This document shows, piece after piece, positions 54,278 through 63,058 of a stretch of 64,000 bases of DNA. A program made the position numbers and the translations under genes. The stretch is from positions 214,772 to 278,771 of the forward strand of contig NZ_JANHDO010000004.1 in the NCBI RefSeq assembly GCF_024494575.1, written 5' to 3'. The notes beneath the pieces are model-generated. The model did not search any database. It worked only from the letters and a program-made list of their open reading frames with translations, and had not been told where the DNA came from. Numbering within the stretch: the stretch's first letter is position 1; each line of letters starts with the position of its first letter. This stretch comes from Halorubrum salinum (GTDB lineage: Archaea > Halobacteriota > Halobacteria > Halobacteriales > Haloferacaceae).

Positions 54278-54952
54278 ATGAGCGCCAGTAACGTAGTCGA
54301 CGGTATCGACCAGATCCAGTTCGAACACGTCCGCGTGTTCGTGCTCGAAGACGTGCCGGAGCCGGGATCGATCACGCTCGTCGACACCGCCTTCGACGAG
54401 AACGGCGCAGAGCTCGTCGACGTGCTGGAGTCGCGATACGGCGACGTCGATCGCGTGATTCTCACCCACGGAGACCACGGCCATCACGGCGGGCTCTCCC
54501 ACGTCGTGGAGGCGTTCTCTCCCGAGATCGCGATGCCGGCCGACGAGACGAAGCTATACGACCACCTAGAGGAGGCGGGCCTCGACATCGAACCCGACGT
54601 CGCCTACGAGGACGGCGACGTACTCGACGGTGACATCAGGGTAATTCAGGTCCCGGGACACACGGAAGCCACGTCGGCGCTGCTCCTCGAAGACCGCGAC
54701 ATTCTGATTTCCGGTGACGTCCTCGACGGGTCGGACCGGGGAGGGCTTCCTGCCGGATACCTGCTCCCGCCGCCCGCGCTCTTCAACGACAGCCACAGGG
54801 ACGCGGAGCTGAACCTCTACGCGCTGCTCGGCCACGAGTTCGACACGCTGTTAGTGTTCCACGGGTCACACGTCTTCGAGAACCCCAAAGAGAAGCTCGA
54901 CGACTACCTCGTCGAGCGCGAGTGGAACGAGTGGGACCCGCGAACGGACTGA
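54278..54952 (+). CDS. MBL-fold hydrolase with altered metal motif
   Basis: 224 residues. MBL fold with ILTHGDHGHHGG (residues 62-72) in place of HxHxDH: His64 and His69 are kept, Asp66 and Gly68 are not standard. The later ligands are intact: VPGHTEATSA, ISGDVLDGSD and VFHGSHVF. Divergent from tctB, convergent with the alcohol dehydrogenase. Probably acts on an ester or thioester of the imported acid; activity uncertain. Confidence 0.88.
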   Translation: MSASNVVDGIDQIQFEHVRVFVLEDVPEPGSITLVDTAFDENGAELVDVLESRYGDVDRVILTHGDHGHHGGLSHVVEAFSPEIAMPADETKLYDHLEEAGLDIEPDVAYEDGDVLDGDIRVIQVPGHTEATSALLLEDRDILISGDVLDGSDRGGLPAGYLLPPPALFNDSHRDAELNLYALLGHEFDTLLVFHGSHVFENPKEKLDDYLVEREWNEWDPRTD

Positions 54953-54981
54953 CTCGGCTCCGGTGGCCACGCCGCCGAACG

Positions 54982-56025
54982 CTACTCGCGAAGCACCGAC
55001 ACGTCGAACACCGGCTTGCACGTCTCGCCGGCGAGGAACGTCTCGAACGCCTCCTCCGCGTCGGTGAGGCTGAACCGGTCGTCGAGGAAGGTCTCGTGGT
55101 CGATGTCGTCAGTCGCGGTCAGTCGGAAGGCCCGGTCGAAGTCGCGGTACAGCGCGCTGTAGGAACACTGTACGTCGACTTCCGCTCGGACGAGCGGAGT
55201 GGTCGGAACCGACGTCTCGCCCGCCTGCCCGACCAAGACGATCTGCCCACCTTTCCGGACCGCGTTCGCCGCCATCGGCAGGCCGGAGGGGTGGCCGGTC
55301 GTGTCGAAGACCACGTCGTACCCGATTCCGTCCGTGGCCGCCGCCCAGTACGCCTCCTCGTCGATCGCCTCGACGTTCACCGTCTCGTATCCGAGCTCCT
55401 CCGCCAGCGGCAGCCGGTACCCCGTGTCTCGGCCGACTCCGGCGACGGTCACCGTCGCTCCCTGCGCGTCCGCGACCTGTGCCGTGAGGAGTCCGATCGG
55501 CCCCGGTCCGGCGACGAGGACCCGGTCACCGGCACCGACGCGAGAGTTCTCGATGACCGCACGCGTACAGACCGCGGTCGGCTCCGCGAGCGCGGCGTGC
55601 CGGGGGTCGACACCGTCCGGGACGACTTGCAGCGAGTCGACCGGAGCCGTGATGTATCCGGCGTACGCGCCGTCTCGGTCGATGCCGGTCAGTTCGATGT
55701 CCTGACAGAGGTTCTCCGCGCCGGTCTGACACTGGAAACACTCGCCGCACCCGCGGATCGGTCGTTCGACGACGCGCTGGCCCGGGGCGAGCCGCGTGAC
55801 CGCCTCGCCGACCTCAACGATCGTCCCCGCGTACTCGTGGCCGATTATCGTCGGCACCGACATGCGTTCGAACGCCGATTTGAACCGGTATATTCCCGCG
55901 TCGCTCCCGCAAAGCCCCGCGTACTCGACTTCGATGAGCGCCTCATTCGCCGCCGGTTCCGGGCGATCGACGTCGACGAGCTCCATACCTCCAGCGTCGC
56001 GGCTCGTTTTTGCGAGTCCTCGCAT
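54982..56025 (-). CDS. Zinc-dependent alcohol/polyol dehydrogenase (MDR family)
   Basis: 347 residues. Catalytic zinc: Cys in AGLCGSDAGIY, GHE in IIGHEYAG, and a later Glu. Structural zinc: GCGECFQCQTGAENLC (four Cys). Rossmann VLVAGPGPIGLLTAQVA. Threonine or sorbitol dehydrogenase-like branch. Divergent from tctC, with a TATA GTTATAAC (about 56048-56055) 24 bases upstream. Probably oxidises an hydroxy-acid or polyol intermediate. Confidence 0.92.
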   Translation of the reverse strand: MRGLAKTSRDAGGMELVDVDRPEPAANEALIEVEYAGLCGSDAGIYRFKSAFERMSVPTIIGHEYAGTIVEVGEAVTRLAPGQRVVERPIRGCGECFQCQTGAENLCQDIELTGIDRDGAYAGYITAPVDSLQVVPDGVDPRHAALAEPTAVCTRAVIENSRVGAGDRVLVAGPGPIGLLTAQVADAQGATVTVAGVGRDTGYRLPLAEELGYETVNVEAIDEEAYWAAATDGIGYDVVFDTTGHPSGLPMAANAVRKGGQIVLVGQAGETSVPTTPLVRAEVDVQCSYSALYRDFDRAFRLTATDDIDHETFLDDRFSLTDAEEAFETFLAGETCKPVFDVSVLRE

Positions 56026-56052
56026 ACCGGTTGCTGGGTTGGTGTGTGTTAT

Positions 56053-56061
56053 AACGTTTCG
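56053..56061. promoter_or_regulatory. Shared AACGTTTCG site (dehydrogenase promoter)
   Basis: Reverse complement of the CGAAACGTT at 54201-54209, partly overlapping the GTTATAAC TATA box of the alcohol dehydrogenase. Suggests control by a common regulator. Confidence 0.4.
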
Positions 56062-56127
56062 GTCTCGCGCGCTCTGCGGACGTCGATCACCCGTGTCGCT
56101 CGCGACGGGCCCGCGTCGATCCAAATA

Positions 56128-56136
56128 CTTATTATA
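56128..56136 (+). promoter_or_regulatory. tctC TATA box
   Basis: CTTATTATA about 25 bases before the tctC ATG (56161), implying a leaderless or very short-leader mRNA. Confidence 0.6.
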
Positions 56137-56160
56137 CATGGTCGAAAATGGGAGATTCGC

Positions 56161-57159
56161 ATGCCAAGAGATACCAGCGGCCGAACCGCATCGAGCAGGC
56201 GAACCTTCCTGAAGGGTGCCGGGATCACCGGACTCGCGGCGACGGCGGGCTGTCTCGATCAGCTCAGCGGCGGCCAGTCGTGGCCGTCTCGACCCGTGGA
56301 GATCGTCTCGCCGTGGGCTGCCGGGGGCGGAGCAGACCGGACGAGCCGGGCGGTCGCAGACGCGGCGGAGAACTACACCGAGGTCTCCTGGAACGTCAGC
56401 AACCAGACGGGCGGGTCTGGGTCTGTCGGGATGAACGCCGCCGCCAACGCCGACGCCGACGGCCACACGATCGGCTGTACGGCCCCGGAGATCGCCCTGT
56501 TCGAGCACCTCGACATCGCGGACCTCAGTCCGGACGACATCACGCCGATCATGCAGTACACCGAGTTCCCGGCGACGCTGCTCGTCAACGAGGAGTCGGA
56601 GTTCGGCTCCGTCGACGACTGGATCGCCTACGGGCAGGACAACACGATCCAGATGGCGAACTCCGGGTTCGGCTCCTCCTGGCACATGGCCGCGGCGGGG
56701 ATCGCGAGCGAGGCGGACGTGCAGGTCGAGCACATCTCCTACGAGGGTGCCGCGCCCGCGATGAACGCCGTCGCGAACGGCGAGGTCGACGCCACCGCGG
56801 TCGGAGCCGCGGAAGCGGCACCGCAGGTACAGGACGGCCAGCTCGAGGCGCTCGGGGTCGCCTTCAGCGAGCCGGTCGACGCCCTCCCGGACATCCCGAC
56901 GCTGGCCGACCAAGGACTCGACATCGAGATCGGCTCGTGGCTGGCTCACTTCGCGCCGACCGGCATCTCCGACGAGGTCCAACAGAACCTCCTCGACACG
57001 TACCAGTCGGTGTACGAGGACGAGGGCTTCGTCGAGTTCATGGAGAACAACGGGTTCATTCGGACGCGGCGGACCGGCGACGAACTCAGTACGTTCCTCG
57101 ACGAGCAGTACGAGTTCTACGGGAACCTGGTCGAGGAACTCGGCATCGACGAGCAGTAG
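56161..57159 (+). CDS. tctC: Tripartite tricarboxylate transporter substrate-binding lipoprotein TctC
   Basis: 332 residues. Tat-type lipoprotein signal: SRRTFLKGAG with lipobox TAGC (Cys31). Binding-protein fold with GGAD-R motif (AAGGGADRTSRAV) and the TctC tail (ESGFVEFMENNGF is close to the seen EGFVEFMENNGFIRTRR). Located apart from tctBA, but the only receptor in the window. Binds the transported carboxylate outside the cell. Confidence 0.93.
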   Translation: MPRDTSGRTASSRRTFLKGAGITGLAATAGCLDQLSGGQSWPSRPVEIVSPWAAGGGADRTSRAVADAAENYTEVSWNVSNQTGGSGSVGMNAAANADADGHTIGCTAPEIALFEHLDIADLSPDDITPIMQYTEFPATLLVNEESEFGSVDDWIAYGQDNTIQMANSGFGSSWHMAAAGIASEADVQVEHISYEGAAPAMNAVANGEVDATAVGAAEAAPQVQDGQLEALGVAFSEPVDALPDIPTLADQGLDIEIGSWLAHFAPTGISDEVQQNLLDTYQSVYEDEGFVEFMENNGFIRTRRTGDELSTFLDEQYEFYGNLVEELGIDEQ

Positions 57160-57196
57160 CGACGCCGCGAGCAGGGCCCCTCGTGACGAACTGCTG

Positions 57197-57201
57197 TTTT
57201 T
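57197..57201 (+). terminator. Possible T-run terminator after tctC
   Basis: Five T residues, 38 bases beyond the tctC stop codon, in an otherwise GC-rich spacer. Weak evidence. Confidence 0.3.
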
Positions 57202-57273
57202 CACCCGTCTCGGAAGCGACGCCGGCGACGCGCCACCGATGAATTTATCAGTCGAGTCGACCTCGCCGAGAAC

Positions 57274-57963
57274 GTGCACACCATCGAACACGACATAGAG
57301 CGACCAGACCGGAGTATCGTCGACGCGTTCGAAGAGGTTCCGAGCACGATCGTCTCCGACGTGACGGGGAACGTCGGCCTCACTATGGACGCCGGCATGA
57401 AGCCCGCCGGCGACGGCGTCGAGATGGCGGGGTCGGCCGTGACGGTCAAGGCGGCTCCGGGAGACAACCTGATCATCCACAAGGCGATCACGATGGCCGA
57501 ACCGGGCGACGTGCTCGTTATCGACTGTGACGGCTACACCGACGTCGGCCACGTCGGAGAGCTGATGTGCGGGACGTGTAAGGCGAACGGGCTCGCCGGG
57601 CTCGTCATCGACGGCGGCTACCGCGACAGCCGCGAGCTCGCCGAGATGGACTTCCCCGTCTACGGCCGCGGCGTGAATCCGCAAGGACCGCTCAAGCAGG
57701 ACCCGGGATCGGTGAACGTCACCGTCTCGGTGGGCGGTGTGAGCGTCGATCCCGGCGACATCCTCGTCGGTGACGACGACGGAATCGCCGTCATTCCGGG
57801 AGACGGAGCGGAGCAGGTGCTCGACCTCGCGCGCGAGAAGATGGACGCCGAAGACGCCACCCGGGAAGCGATCCAGTCGGGAGAGTACCTCCTCGATCTC
57901 AAGGGATACGACAAACTGCTCGACGATCTCGAGGTCGTCGGTCCGGAGGACTCGATCCAGTAG
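57274..57963 (+). CDS. RraA family protein / HMG-type aldolase
   Basis: 229 residues from a GTG start. RraA fold: SDVTGNVGLTMDAGMKPAG, VTVKAAPGDNLIIHKAI, MAEPGDVLVIDCDGY, VGELMCGTCKANGLAG and VIDGGYRDSREL (Arg117-Asp118, the aldolase pair). Members cleave 4-hydroxy-4-methyl-2-oxoglutarate and related branched 2-oxo acids. The true substrate is unknown; next to TTT genes it is more likely a catabolic lyase than an RNase inhibitor. Confidence 0.88.
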   Translation: MHTIEHDIERPDRSIVDAFEEVPSTIVSDVTGNVGLTMDAGMKPAGDGVEMAGSAVTVKAAPGDNLIIHKAITMAEPGDVLVIDCDGYTDVGHVGELMCGTCKANGLAGLVIDGGYRDSRELAEMDFPVYGRGVNPQGPLKQDPGSVNVTVSVGGVSVDPGDILVGDDDGIAVIPGDGAEQVLDLAREKMDAEDATREAIQSGEYLLDLKGYDKLLDDLEVVGPEDSIQ

Positions 57964-58149
57964 CGACGCGACTGAACCGCAGCGATCCGACCTCGCTCTT
58001 CTACGGGTGTCGACGGAACAGTGCGGACGACCGACCGGAGGCGCACTCCGACTTGCCGCGACACTCAGCGCACGCGCGCTGGTGGTTGGCGTCGCCTGCT
58101 TCAGATCGCTTCAGTTCTCGCTTCCGTCGACCGACCTCCAGCTTCCCGA

Positions 58150-59046
58150 TTACGCCGGCGGCCCGTCCCACTCGCCGCCGTCGTCGCGCGGTTCGTAGCC
58201 AAGCACAGCCTGAGCGTGTTCGATGTCGAACCAGCGAGCGGCGTTGCCGCTCACGGCGTAGAACGCGTCGTAGGTGACCTCGTCGTCTTCGAGACAGCAT
58301 TCGAGCAGGTGCGCGAAGTCGCGCTGTGAAGTCCACGAGGCCTTCAGTCGGTTTACCATCTCTTCGTACTCGTCGCTGCCGCGCTCCCACGACCCGGTCT
58401 GTGACTGGTCCCACACCTCGTCGTCGTCGACGCGGTGCTCGTCCCCGCGGTCCACGCCGCGTTCCGCGTCACCGTAGGGGTGGTCGTACTCGGCGGTGCG
58501 GACGCTCGAAATACGCAGGGAGTACACCTGTTCGGGCGCGCCCTCGCGTCGAGCGTGGACGCGGCAGATGTGCTCGCCGAACATCTTCGACGCGCCGTAG
58601 TAGCCGTCGGGCTTCGGGAGCGTCTCGTGGGTGAGCCGCAGCGGATCGTGCTCGCTCGGGTAGTCTTCCTCGTAGAGATCGGGAGCGTGATCCTCCTCGT
58701 AGAGCCCCATCACGCGCTGTGATGACGCGTAAATGAGCGTCTCGACGCCCGCGTCCTCCATCGCCTTGAGCACGTTGTACGTCCCGAGGATGTTCGGGTC
58801 GATGATGTCCTCGAACTCGGCACCGGCGTCGGACTGCGCGGCGAGGTGAATGACCGCGTCCTGACCGTCGAACGCCGGGCGCATCGCCTCGTAGTCGGCG
58901 ATGTCCGCGACGTGCGTTTCGTAGTCCGGGTGGTCGCTTCGGTTGAGATACGTGAACTCGTATCGGTCGTCGTCCGCGAGGTGGTTGAGGATCGCCTCCC
59001 CGGCTTCGCCGTACGGACCCGTCACAAGGACTTGTTGGGCGTCCAT
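58150..59046 (-). CDS. NAD-dependent epimerase/dehydratase family protein (extended SDR)
   Basis: 298 residues. Rossmann VLVTGPYGEAGEAILNHL, D-rich VADIADY, IHLAAQSDAG, ASSQRVMGLYEE and YxxxK catalytic pair (PDGYYGASKMFGE). Similar in plan to archaeal uronate dehydrogenase or the NAD-dependent glucose-6-phosphate dehydrogenase Azf, but with an acidic insert near 205-235. Sugar or acid substrate unknown. Converges on the RraA gene. Confidence 0.88.
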   Translation of the reverse strand: MDAQQVLVTGPYGEAGEAILNHLADDDRYEFTYLNRSDHPDYETHVADIADYEAMRPAFDGQDAVIHLAAQSDAGAEFEDIIDPNILGTYNVLKAMEDAGVETLIYASSQRVMGLYEEDHAPDLYEEDYPSEHDPLRLTHETLPKPDGYYGASKMFGEHICRVHARREGAPEQVYSLRISSVRTAEYDHPYGDAERGVDRGDEHRVDDDEVWDQSQTGSWERGSDEYEEMVNRLKASWTSQRDFAHLLECCLEDDEVTYDAFYAVSGNAARWFDIEHAQAVLGYEPRDDGGEWDGPPA

Positions 59047-59351
59047 CGCTGGTTCCCGCTCGTTCGTCGGATTACATAATTCTTTGCATCAGACGACCGC
59101 CGCTCGCTCGATCGCTCGTTCTCCGACGCGACCGCGAGCGCCGCGATAGAGTTCATCATCGTTGGAATAAACGACGTTAAAATTCATTACAATTACGGGT
59201 GTACGTGTGTAATACTACTCCCGAATCGACCGAGCGATACGCGGTTCGCGCGGTGAGTTCGACACGAGCGGGAGCGATATCCAACATCGTGGAAACAGGT
59301 GGTGCGTTCACAGACCGGTGCACTTTTTCGATCGCTCGAAATCCATCGAAC
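59047..59351. other. Divergent promoter region of the SDR and MFS genes
   Basis: About 305 bases. AT-rich 59160-59215 (GTTGGAATAAACG and AAAATTCATTACAATT) contains likely promoters for the divergent genes. No ORF or RNA recognised. Confidence 0.5.
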
Positions 59352-60518
59352 ATGGATCGGACGCGGGCGTGGACGGTAGCGGTGTTCTCGTTCATTTTCG
59401 CCGACGCGGTGGCGGTACAGGCGCGCGGACCCGTTCTCACGAGCCTCGGAGCGGAGTTCGGCGTCTCGGCCGCCACGCTCGGACTCGTCGCCCCGGCGGG
59501 GACGGTCGGATTTCTCGGCGCGGTCGTGGTCACCGGGACGCTCGCCGGCCGGATCCGGAAGCGGCCGACGCTGCTCGCCGGGGCGGCGTGCACCGTGGGC
59601 GCGCTCGTCTCGATGAGCGTCGCCCCGACGTACGCCGTCTTTCTCGTCGCGCTGTTCGGACAGGGGACGGCGGCGGGGGCGTTCCGCGGACTCGACCGCG
59701 TCGTGTTGAGTCACCTCCACGCCGACCGCCGCGCGCGTATGTACACGGTCTACACGCTCGTGTGGGCCGTCGGGGCCGTCCTCACCCCGCAGCTCGTCAG
59801 CGTCGTCCTCGCCGTCGCGGAGTGGCGGGCGCTGTTCCTCGTCGTCGCGGTCGCGTTCCTCCCCGCGACGCTGCTCGCGGTGCGGTACGACCTCCCCTCG
59901 ATAGACGCGGAGCGGTCGGTCTCGCGAGCCGACCTGATCGCGCTGTTTCGCCGGCCGGCCGTCCTCGGCAGCTGTCTCGGGATGGTCCTCACCGGGGCAC
60001 TGGAGGGCGTGCTCTTCACGTGGCTCGTCTACTACGCGGAGACGTTCTACCCGACGGTGACCGCGAACGCACTGCTCTCCGTCTACCTCCTCGCGTACAT
60101 CCCGGCGCGACTCGGGTGTGCGACGGCGATCGAACGGGCACCACACCTCTTGCTCCTGCTGGCGGCGCTCGTGCCCGCGATCCCGGCGCTCGCGGTCGCG
60201 TTCTCGGGCGTGACCGGGGCGGTGCTCTTCGCGACGGTGTTCGTCGCCGGCGCGGCGATCTCGACCGGCTTCCCGGTCCTCTCCGCGTACGCCGTCGAGT
60301 CCGCGCCCGAGTACAGCGGCCCCCTCAACGCCGTGACGAACGGGTCGACGTACGTGGGCCTCGCCGTCGCGCCGGCGGTCGTCGGCGTGCTCGCGAACCG
60401 ATACGGGATCGGCCCCGCGATCCAGTGGACGGTGGTCGCCCTCGCCGTCGCGTTCGTCCTCGCCGTCGGGTCGCTGTGGCGGTGGACGGGCACGGCGGGC
60501 GTCCCTCAAGGCGAGTAA
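59352..60518 (+). CDS. MFS transporter
   Basis: 388 residues with about 12 membrane helices, short soluble loops, and an N-terminal half signature VTGTLAGRIRKRPTLLAG. ATG at 59352. No substrate motif. A sugar-acid or drug carrier are both possible. It lies downstream of the SDR in the opposite direction. Confidence 0.9.
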   Translation: MDRTRAWTVAVFSFIFADAVAVQARGPVLTSLGAEFGVSAATLGLVAPAGTVGFLGAVVVTGTLAGRIRKRPTLLAGAACTVGALVSMSVAPTYAVFLVALFGQGTAAGAFRGLDRVVLSHLHADRRARMYTVYTLVWAVGAVLTPQLVSVVLAVAEWRALFLVVAVAFLPATLLAVRYDLPSIDAERSVSRADLIALFRRPAVLGSCLGMVLTGALEGVLFTWLVYYAETFYPTVTANALLSVYLLAYIPARLGCATAIERAPHLLLLLAALVPAIPALAVAFSGVTGAVLFATVFVAGAAISTGFPVLSAYAVESAPEYSGPLNAVTNGSTYVGLAVAPAVVGVLANRYGIGPAIQWTVVALAVAFVLAVGSLWRWTGTAGVPQGE

Positions 60519-61265
60519 CATCAGAAATATATACTACCTCAAAATATGATATTACTAAACCTCACTGGTGATCTCACGCGGGGACGGACTCCTCGACCCT
60601 CGCAGTCGGGACGCCGCTCGTTCGGTGCCGATACGAGAACGCAACGATCGAGTGCCGGAGTCCGTCTCACAGTCCGCCGCGGACGACGCAGTATATATAC
60701 CGTGACGAGCGACGGCCGACGCTCCCTCATCACAGTCGCTTGCGGTGCGGTGGCGTGCGCCTGCGAGCGGCCGTCTGTAGCGGCCGCGAACCAGCACGCG
60801 CGAGGGAGTCGCGAACGGTGCGAGCGGCGCGAGCACCTCGACTGCGAGCGGTGAAACCGCGAGCAGTGAGCGACGAGGCTGGGGAGGCGTGAGGTGCTGG
60901 ACGGTGCAGCGTTTTGGGCGCGTTCACTGCACCGACACCGCACAGACACCGCACAGACACCGCACAGACACCGAACTACAAGCACGCTCACCGGTTCTCG
61001 GACGACTCACCGCGCCAGCAACGAGAGATGAACACTCGCCAGCGACGCCGTCCGATCGCGTATCCCTGACCGGCTCCGCACAACGGAACACCTTCTCTCT
61101 CGTTCGACCGCACAGTACCGTCCAGCGACCGACGGTTCCGGGAGCGAGTGTCGCTGGCAATCGGGAGTTCAACGCGGCTATCGTCGAGACATATATGTTT
61201 AAGAATTCAAATACTTAACTGATGATCTCAAATAAATTGTATTTTCTCGTCGGTCGCCGCTCCGC
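60519..61265. other. Long non-coding interval with repeats
   Basis: About 750 bases without a supported gene. It contains a strong TATA-like GTATATATAC (60691-60700), GC-rich sequence with recurring GCGAGC words and a tandem 11-bp repeat. It may produce a non-coding RNA or be a decayed mobile element. Not resolvable by eye. Confidence 0.5.
60935..60973. repeat. Tandem 11-bp repeat
   Basis: Three perfect copies of ACACCGCACAG at 60935, 60946 and 60957, followed by a partial ACACCG. Confidence 0.85.
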
Positions 61266-62051
61266 TCACTGTCGGAGTTTAAGCTCGATGATGTTCTTTT
61301 TGTTCAGCAGTTCGGGGCCGATCTCGGTTTCGATCCGGTCTGCGTCCATGCGGCTGAGCGGGCCGCTGACACTTATCGCGCCGATCGCGTCGTCGATTTC
61401 GGAGACGACCGACGTGCCGACCGCACAGACGCCCTCGAAATGCTCCCCGCGGTTGATCGAGTAGCCTCGGTCGCGGATCTCGTCGAGCTCCTCGCGGAGG
61501 CGGTCCGCGTCGGTGATAGTCGAGTCTGTGACGGACACGAGGTCCCGGTTCGCCAGTATGCGATCGGCGTCCTCGGGGGGCATCTCGGCGAGGATGGCCT
61601 TCCCCGTCGCCGTCGAGTGGATACGGAAGTGGTCGCCGAGCGGGGCCTGGTCGTCGACGGAGTTCGGGCTCTGTGATTTGTACAACTGGACCGAGTGTCC
61701 GTTCTCCTCGACCGCGACGTTCGCGTGTTCGCCCGTCTTCTCTCGTAAATCGGCGAGTTCCGGTTTCGCCGCCTGGTACAGCGCCGTCTCGTCGCGGAGC
61801 CGACCGCCCACTCGCAGAAACCCGAGACTACACCGGTACTCGCCGGACTGCTTGACGACGAACCCCGTCTCGACGAGCGTGGAGAGATGCACGTGCGCCG
61901 TGCTCACCGGCATGTCGAGGCTCTCCGCGGTCTCCGAGAGCGTCGCCCCGCCGGTCTCGTCGAGGAAGTCGACGATGTCGAACGCGTGGCGCACACTCTT
62001 GATCTGCCGCGGCCCCGATCCGGTCGCTCCCGACTCGCTCGACTTCGGCAT
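61266..62051 (-). CDS. iclR: IclR family transcriptional regulator
   Basis: 261 residues. N-terminal winged helix (IKSVRHAFDIVDFLDETGG, SLDMPVSTAHVHLSTLVETGFV) and C-terminal effector domain (HSTATGKAILAEMPPED, FEGVCAVGTSVVSEIDDAIGAISVSGP). ATG at 62051 sits directly behind the first palindrome arm. Probably senses an organic acid and may control the TTT/RraA genes and itself. Confidence 0.92.
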   Translation of the reverse strand: MPKSSESGATGSGPRQIKSVRHAFDIVDFLDETGGATLSETAESLDMPVSTAHVHLSTLVETGFVVKQSGEYRCSLGFLRVGGRLRDETALYQAAKPELADLREKTGEHANVAVEENGHSVQLYKSQSPNSVDDQAPLGDHFRIHSTATGKAILAEMPPEDADRILANRDLVSVTDSTITDADRLREELDEIRDRGYSINRGEHFEGVCAVGTSVVSEIDDAIGAISVSGPLSRMDADRIETEIGPELLNKKNIIELKLRQ

Positions 62052-62052
62052 A

Positions 62053-62120
62053 CCCCGATCGTTTCGGGTCGCCGTACTAATAGCTGCGCCTCTGTTTCAA
62101 TCATACTGAAACGATCGGGG
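62053..62120. promoter_or_regulatory. Nested palindromes upstream of iclR
   Basis: A 13-bp perfect inverted repeat, CCCCGATCGTTTC (62053-62065) and GAAACGATCGGGG (62108-62120), encloses a second, GTTTCA-N7-TGAAAC (62094-62112). The elements sit between iclR and aroD and look like a regulator site. Confidence 0.7.
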
Positions 62121-62186
62121 TGACACGCGCGGCGGATATCCGACCCGACAGTGAACGTTTTTACTCCTCGGATGATAGCGTGTCGC

Positions 62187-62924
62187 ATGAACTTCGATAC
62201 GTTCGCGCTCGCGGCCACCACGAACGATCTGACGCGCGAGCCGGCCGCACGCGGGCTCGCCGACGTCATCGAGTTTCGGATGGACAAGGCCGACGACCCG
62301 CTCGAACAGCTCGACGACTACGACGGAGAGTTGCCGCTCATCGCGACGAACCGAACGCGCTGGTTCGGCGGCCAAGCGGTCGATACGGGCCGGCTCGACC
62401 GGCTTTCTGCGGCGTCGCGTTCGGACCACGTCGAGGTCGTCGACGTCGAACTGGAGACGGCGCGCGGGATGGAGTGGGTGCTCGACGAGTTCCGCGACAA
62501 CGCGGTCGACTGTATCGTCTCGCATCACACGTTCGAGGACACCCCCGAGCGGGAGGTGCTCGACGCGATATTCCGCCAGTGCGGGGAGTACGGCGACATC
62601 GCCAAGGTGGCGACGTTCCCCCGGAAACACACCGACGTGCTCCGCCTGCTTCGCTCGATCAACGTCGCGACGAAGAAGGGCATCGACGTGGCCGGTATCT
62701 CGATGAGCGAGATCGGGAGCCACTCGCGTGCCGTCGCACCCATATACGGATCCAAGCTCGGGTACGCGCCGCTCGCCGACGACGAGAGCGAGTACGCGCC
62801 GGGCCAGATACCCCTCGAACGGCTCCGCGCGCTGATCGACGACCTCACAGAAGACAGCGAGATTCAGCGTACGGTCGCGCCCGCCGAAGAGCAGCCGGAG
62901 CGGCGACAGCCCGCGGAGCACTGA
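62187..62924 (+). CDS. aroD: 3-dehydroquinate dehydratase, type I
   Basis: 245 residues. Shikimate pathway: dehydration of 3-dehydroquinate. Catalytic Glu in VIEFRMDKADD, His pair in IVSHHTFEDTP and Schiff-base Lys in IAKVATFPRK. ISMSEIGSHSRAVAPIYGS follows. An acidic tail ends the protein. ATG at 62187 gives the standard start; an in-frame upstream ATG gives a non-acidic extension. Confidence 0.94.
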   Translation: MNFDTFALAATTNDLTREPAARGLADVIEFRMDKADDPLEQLDDYDGELPLIATNRTRWFGGQAVDTGRLDRLSAASRSDHVEVVDVELETARGMEWVLDEFRDNAVDCIVSHHTFEDTPEREVLDAIFRQCGEYGDIAKVATFPRKHTDVLRLLRSINVATKKGIDVAGISMSEIGSHSRAVAPIYGSKLGYAPLADDESEYAPGQIPLERLRALIDDLTEDSEIQRTVAPAEEQPERRQPAEH

Positions 62925-63058
62925 TCCGTCGCCGACCGCGGGGGTGGCCGTCGGCGAGCGGGCGTGCCGTCCCGGGCGAGCCGTTTCGGGATTCTTATAG
63001 TCGTACCGCGCGACCTGCCGCCAATGCGTACACGTAGCCTGATCGGGGGCGGTCTGTC

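Noticed and set aside
59193..60521. A 442-codon - strand frame opposite the MFS gene
   Set aside because: Charge pattern (Arg/Asp/Glu repeats) is typical of an antisense shadow; the + strand is a membrane protein with 12 helices.
60935..60973. Tandem repeats read as a CRISPR array
   Set aside because: 11-bp units with no spacers are simple tandem repeats. No cas genes in the window.
60539..60991. A ~150-codon - strand frame in the repeat-rich interval
   Set aside because: Arg/Ser/Cys-rich without a domain and it overlaps the repeats.
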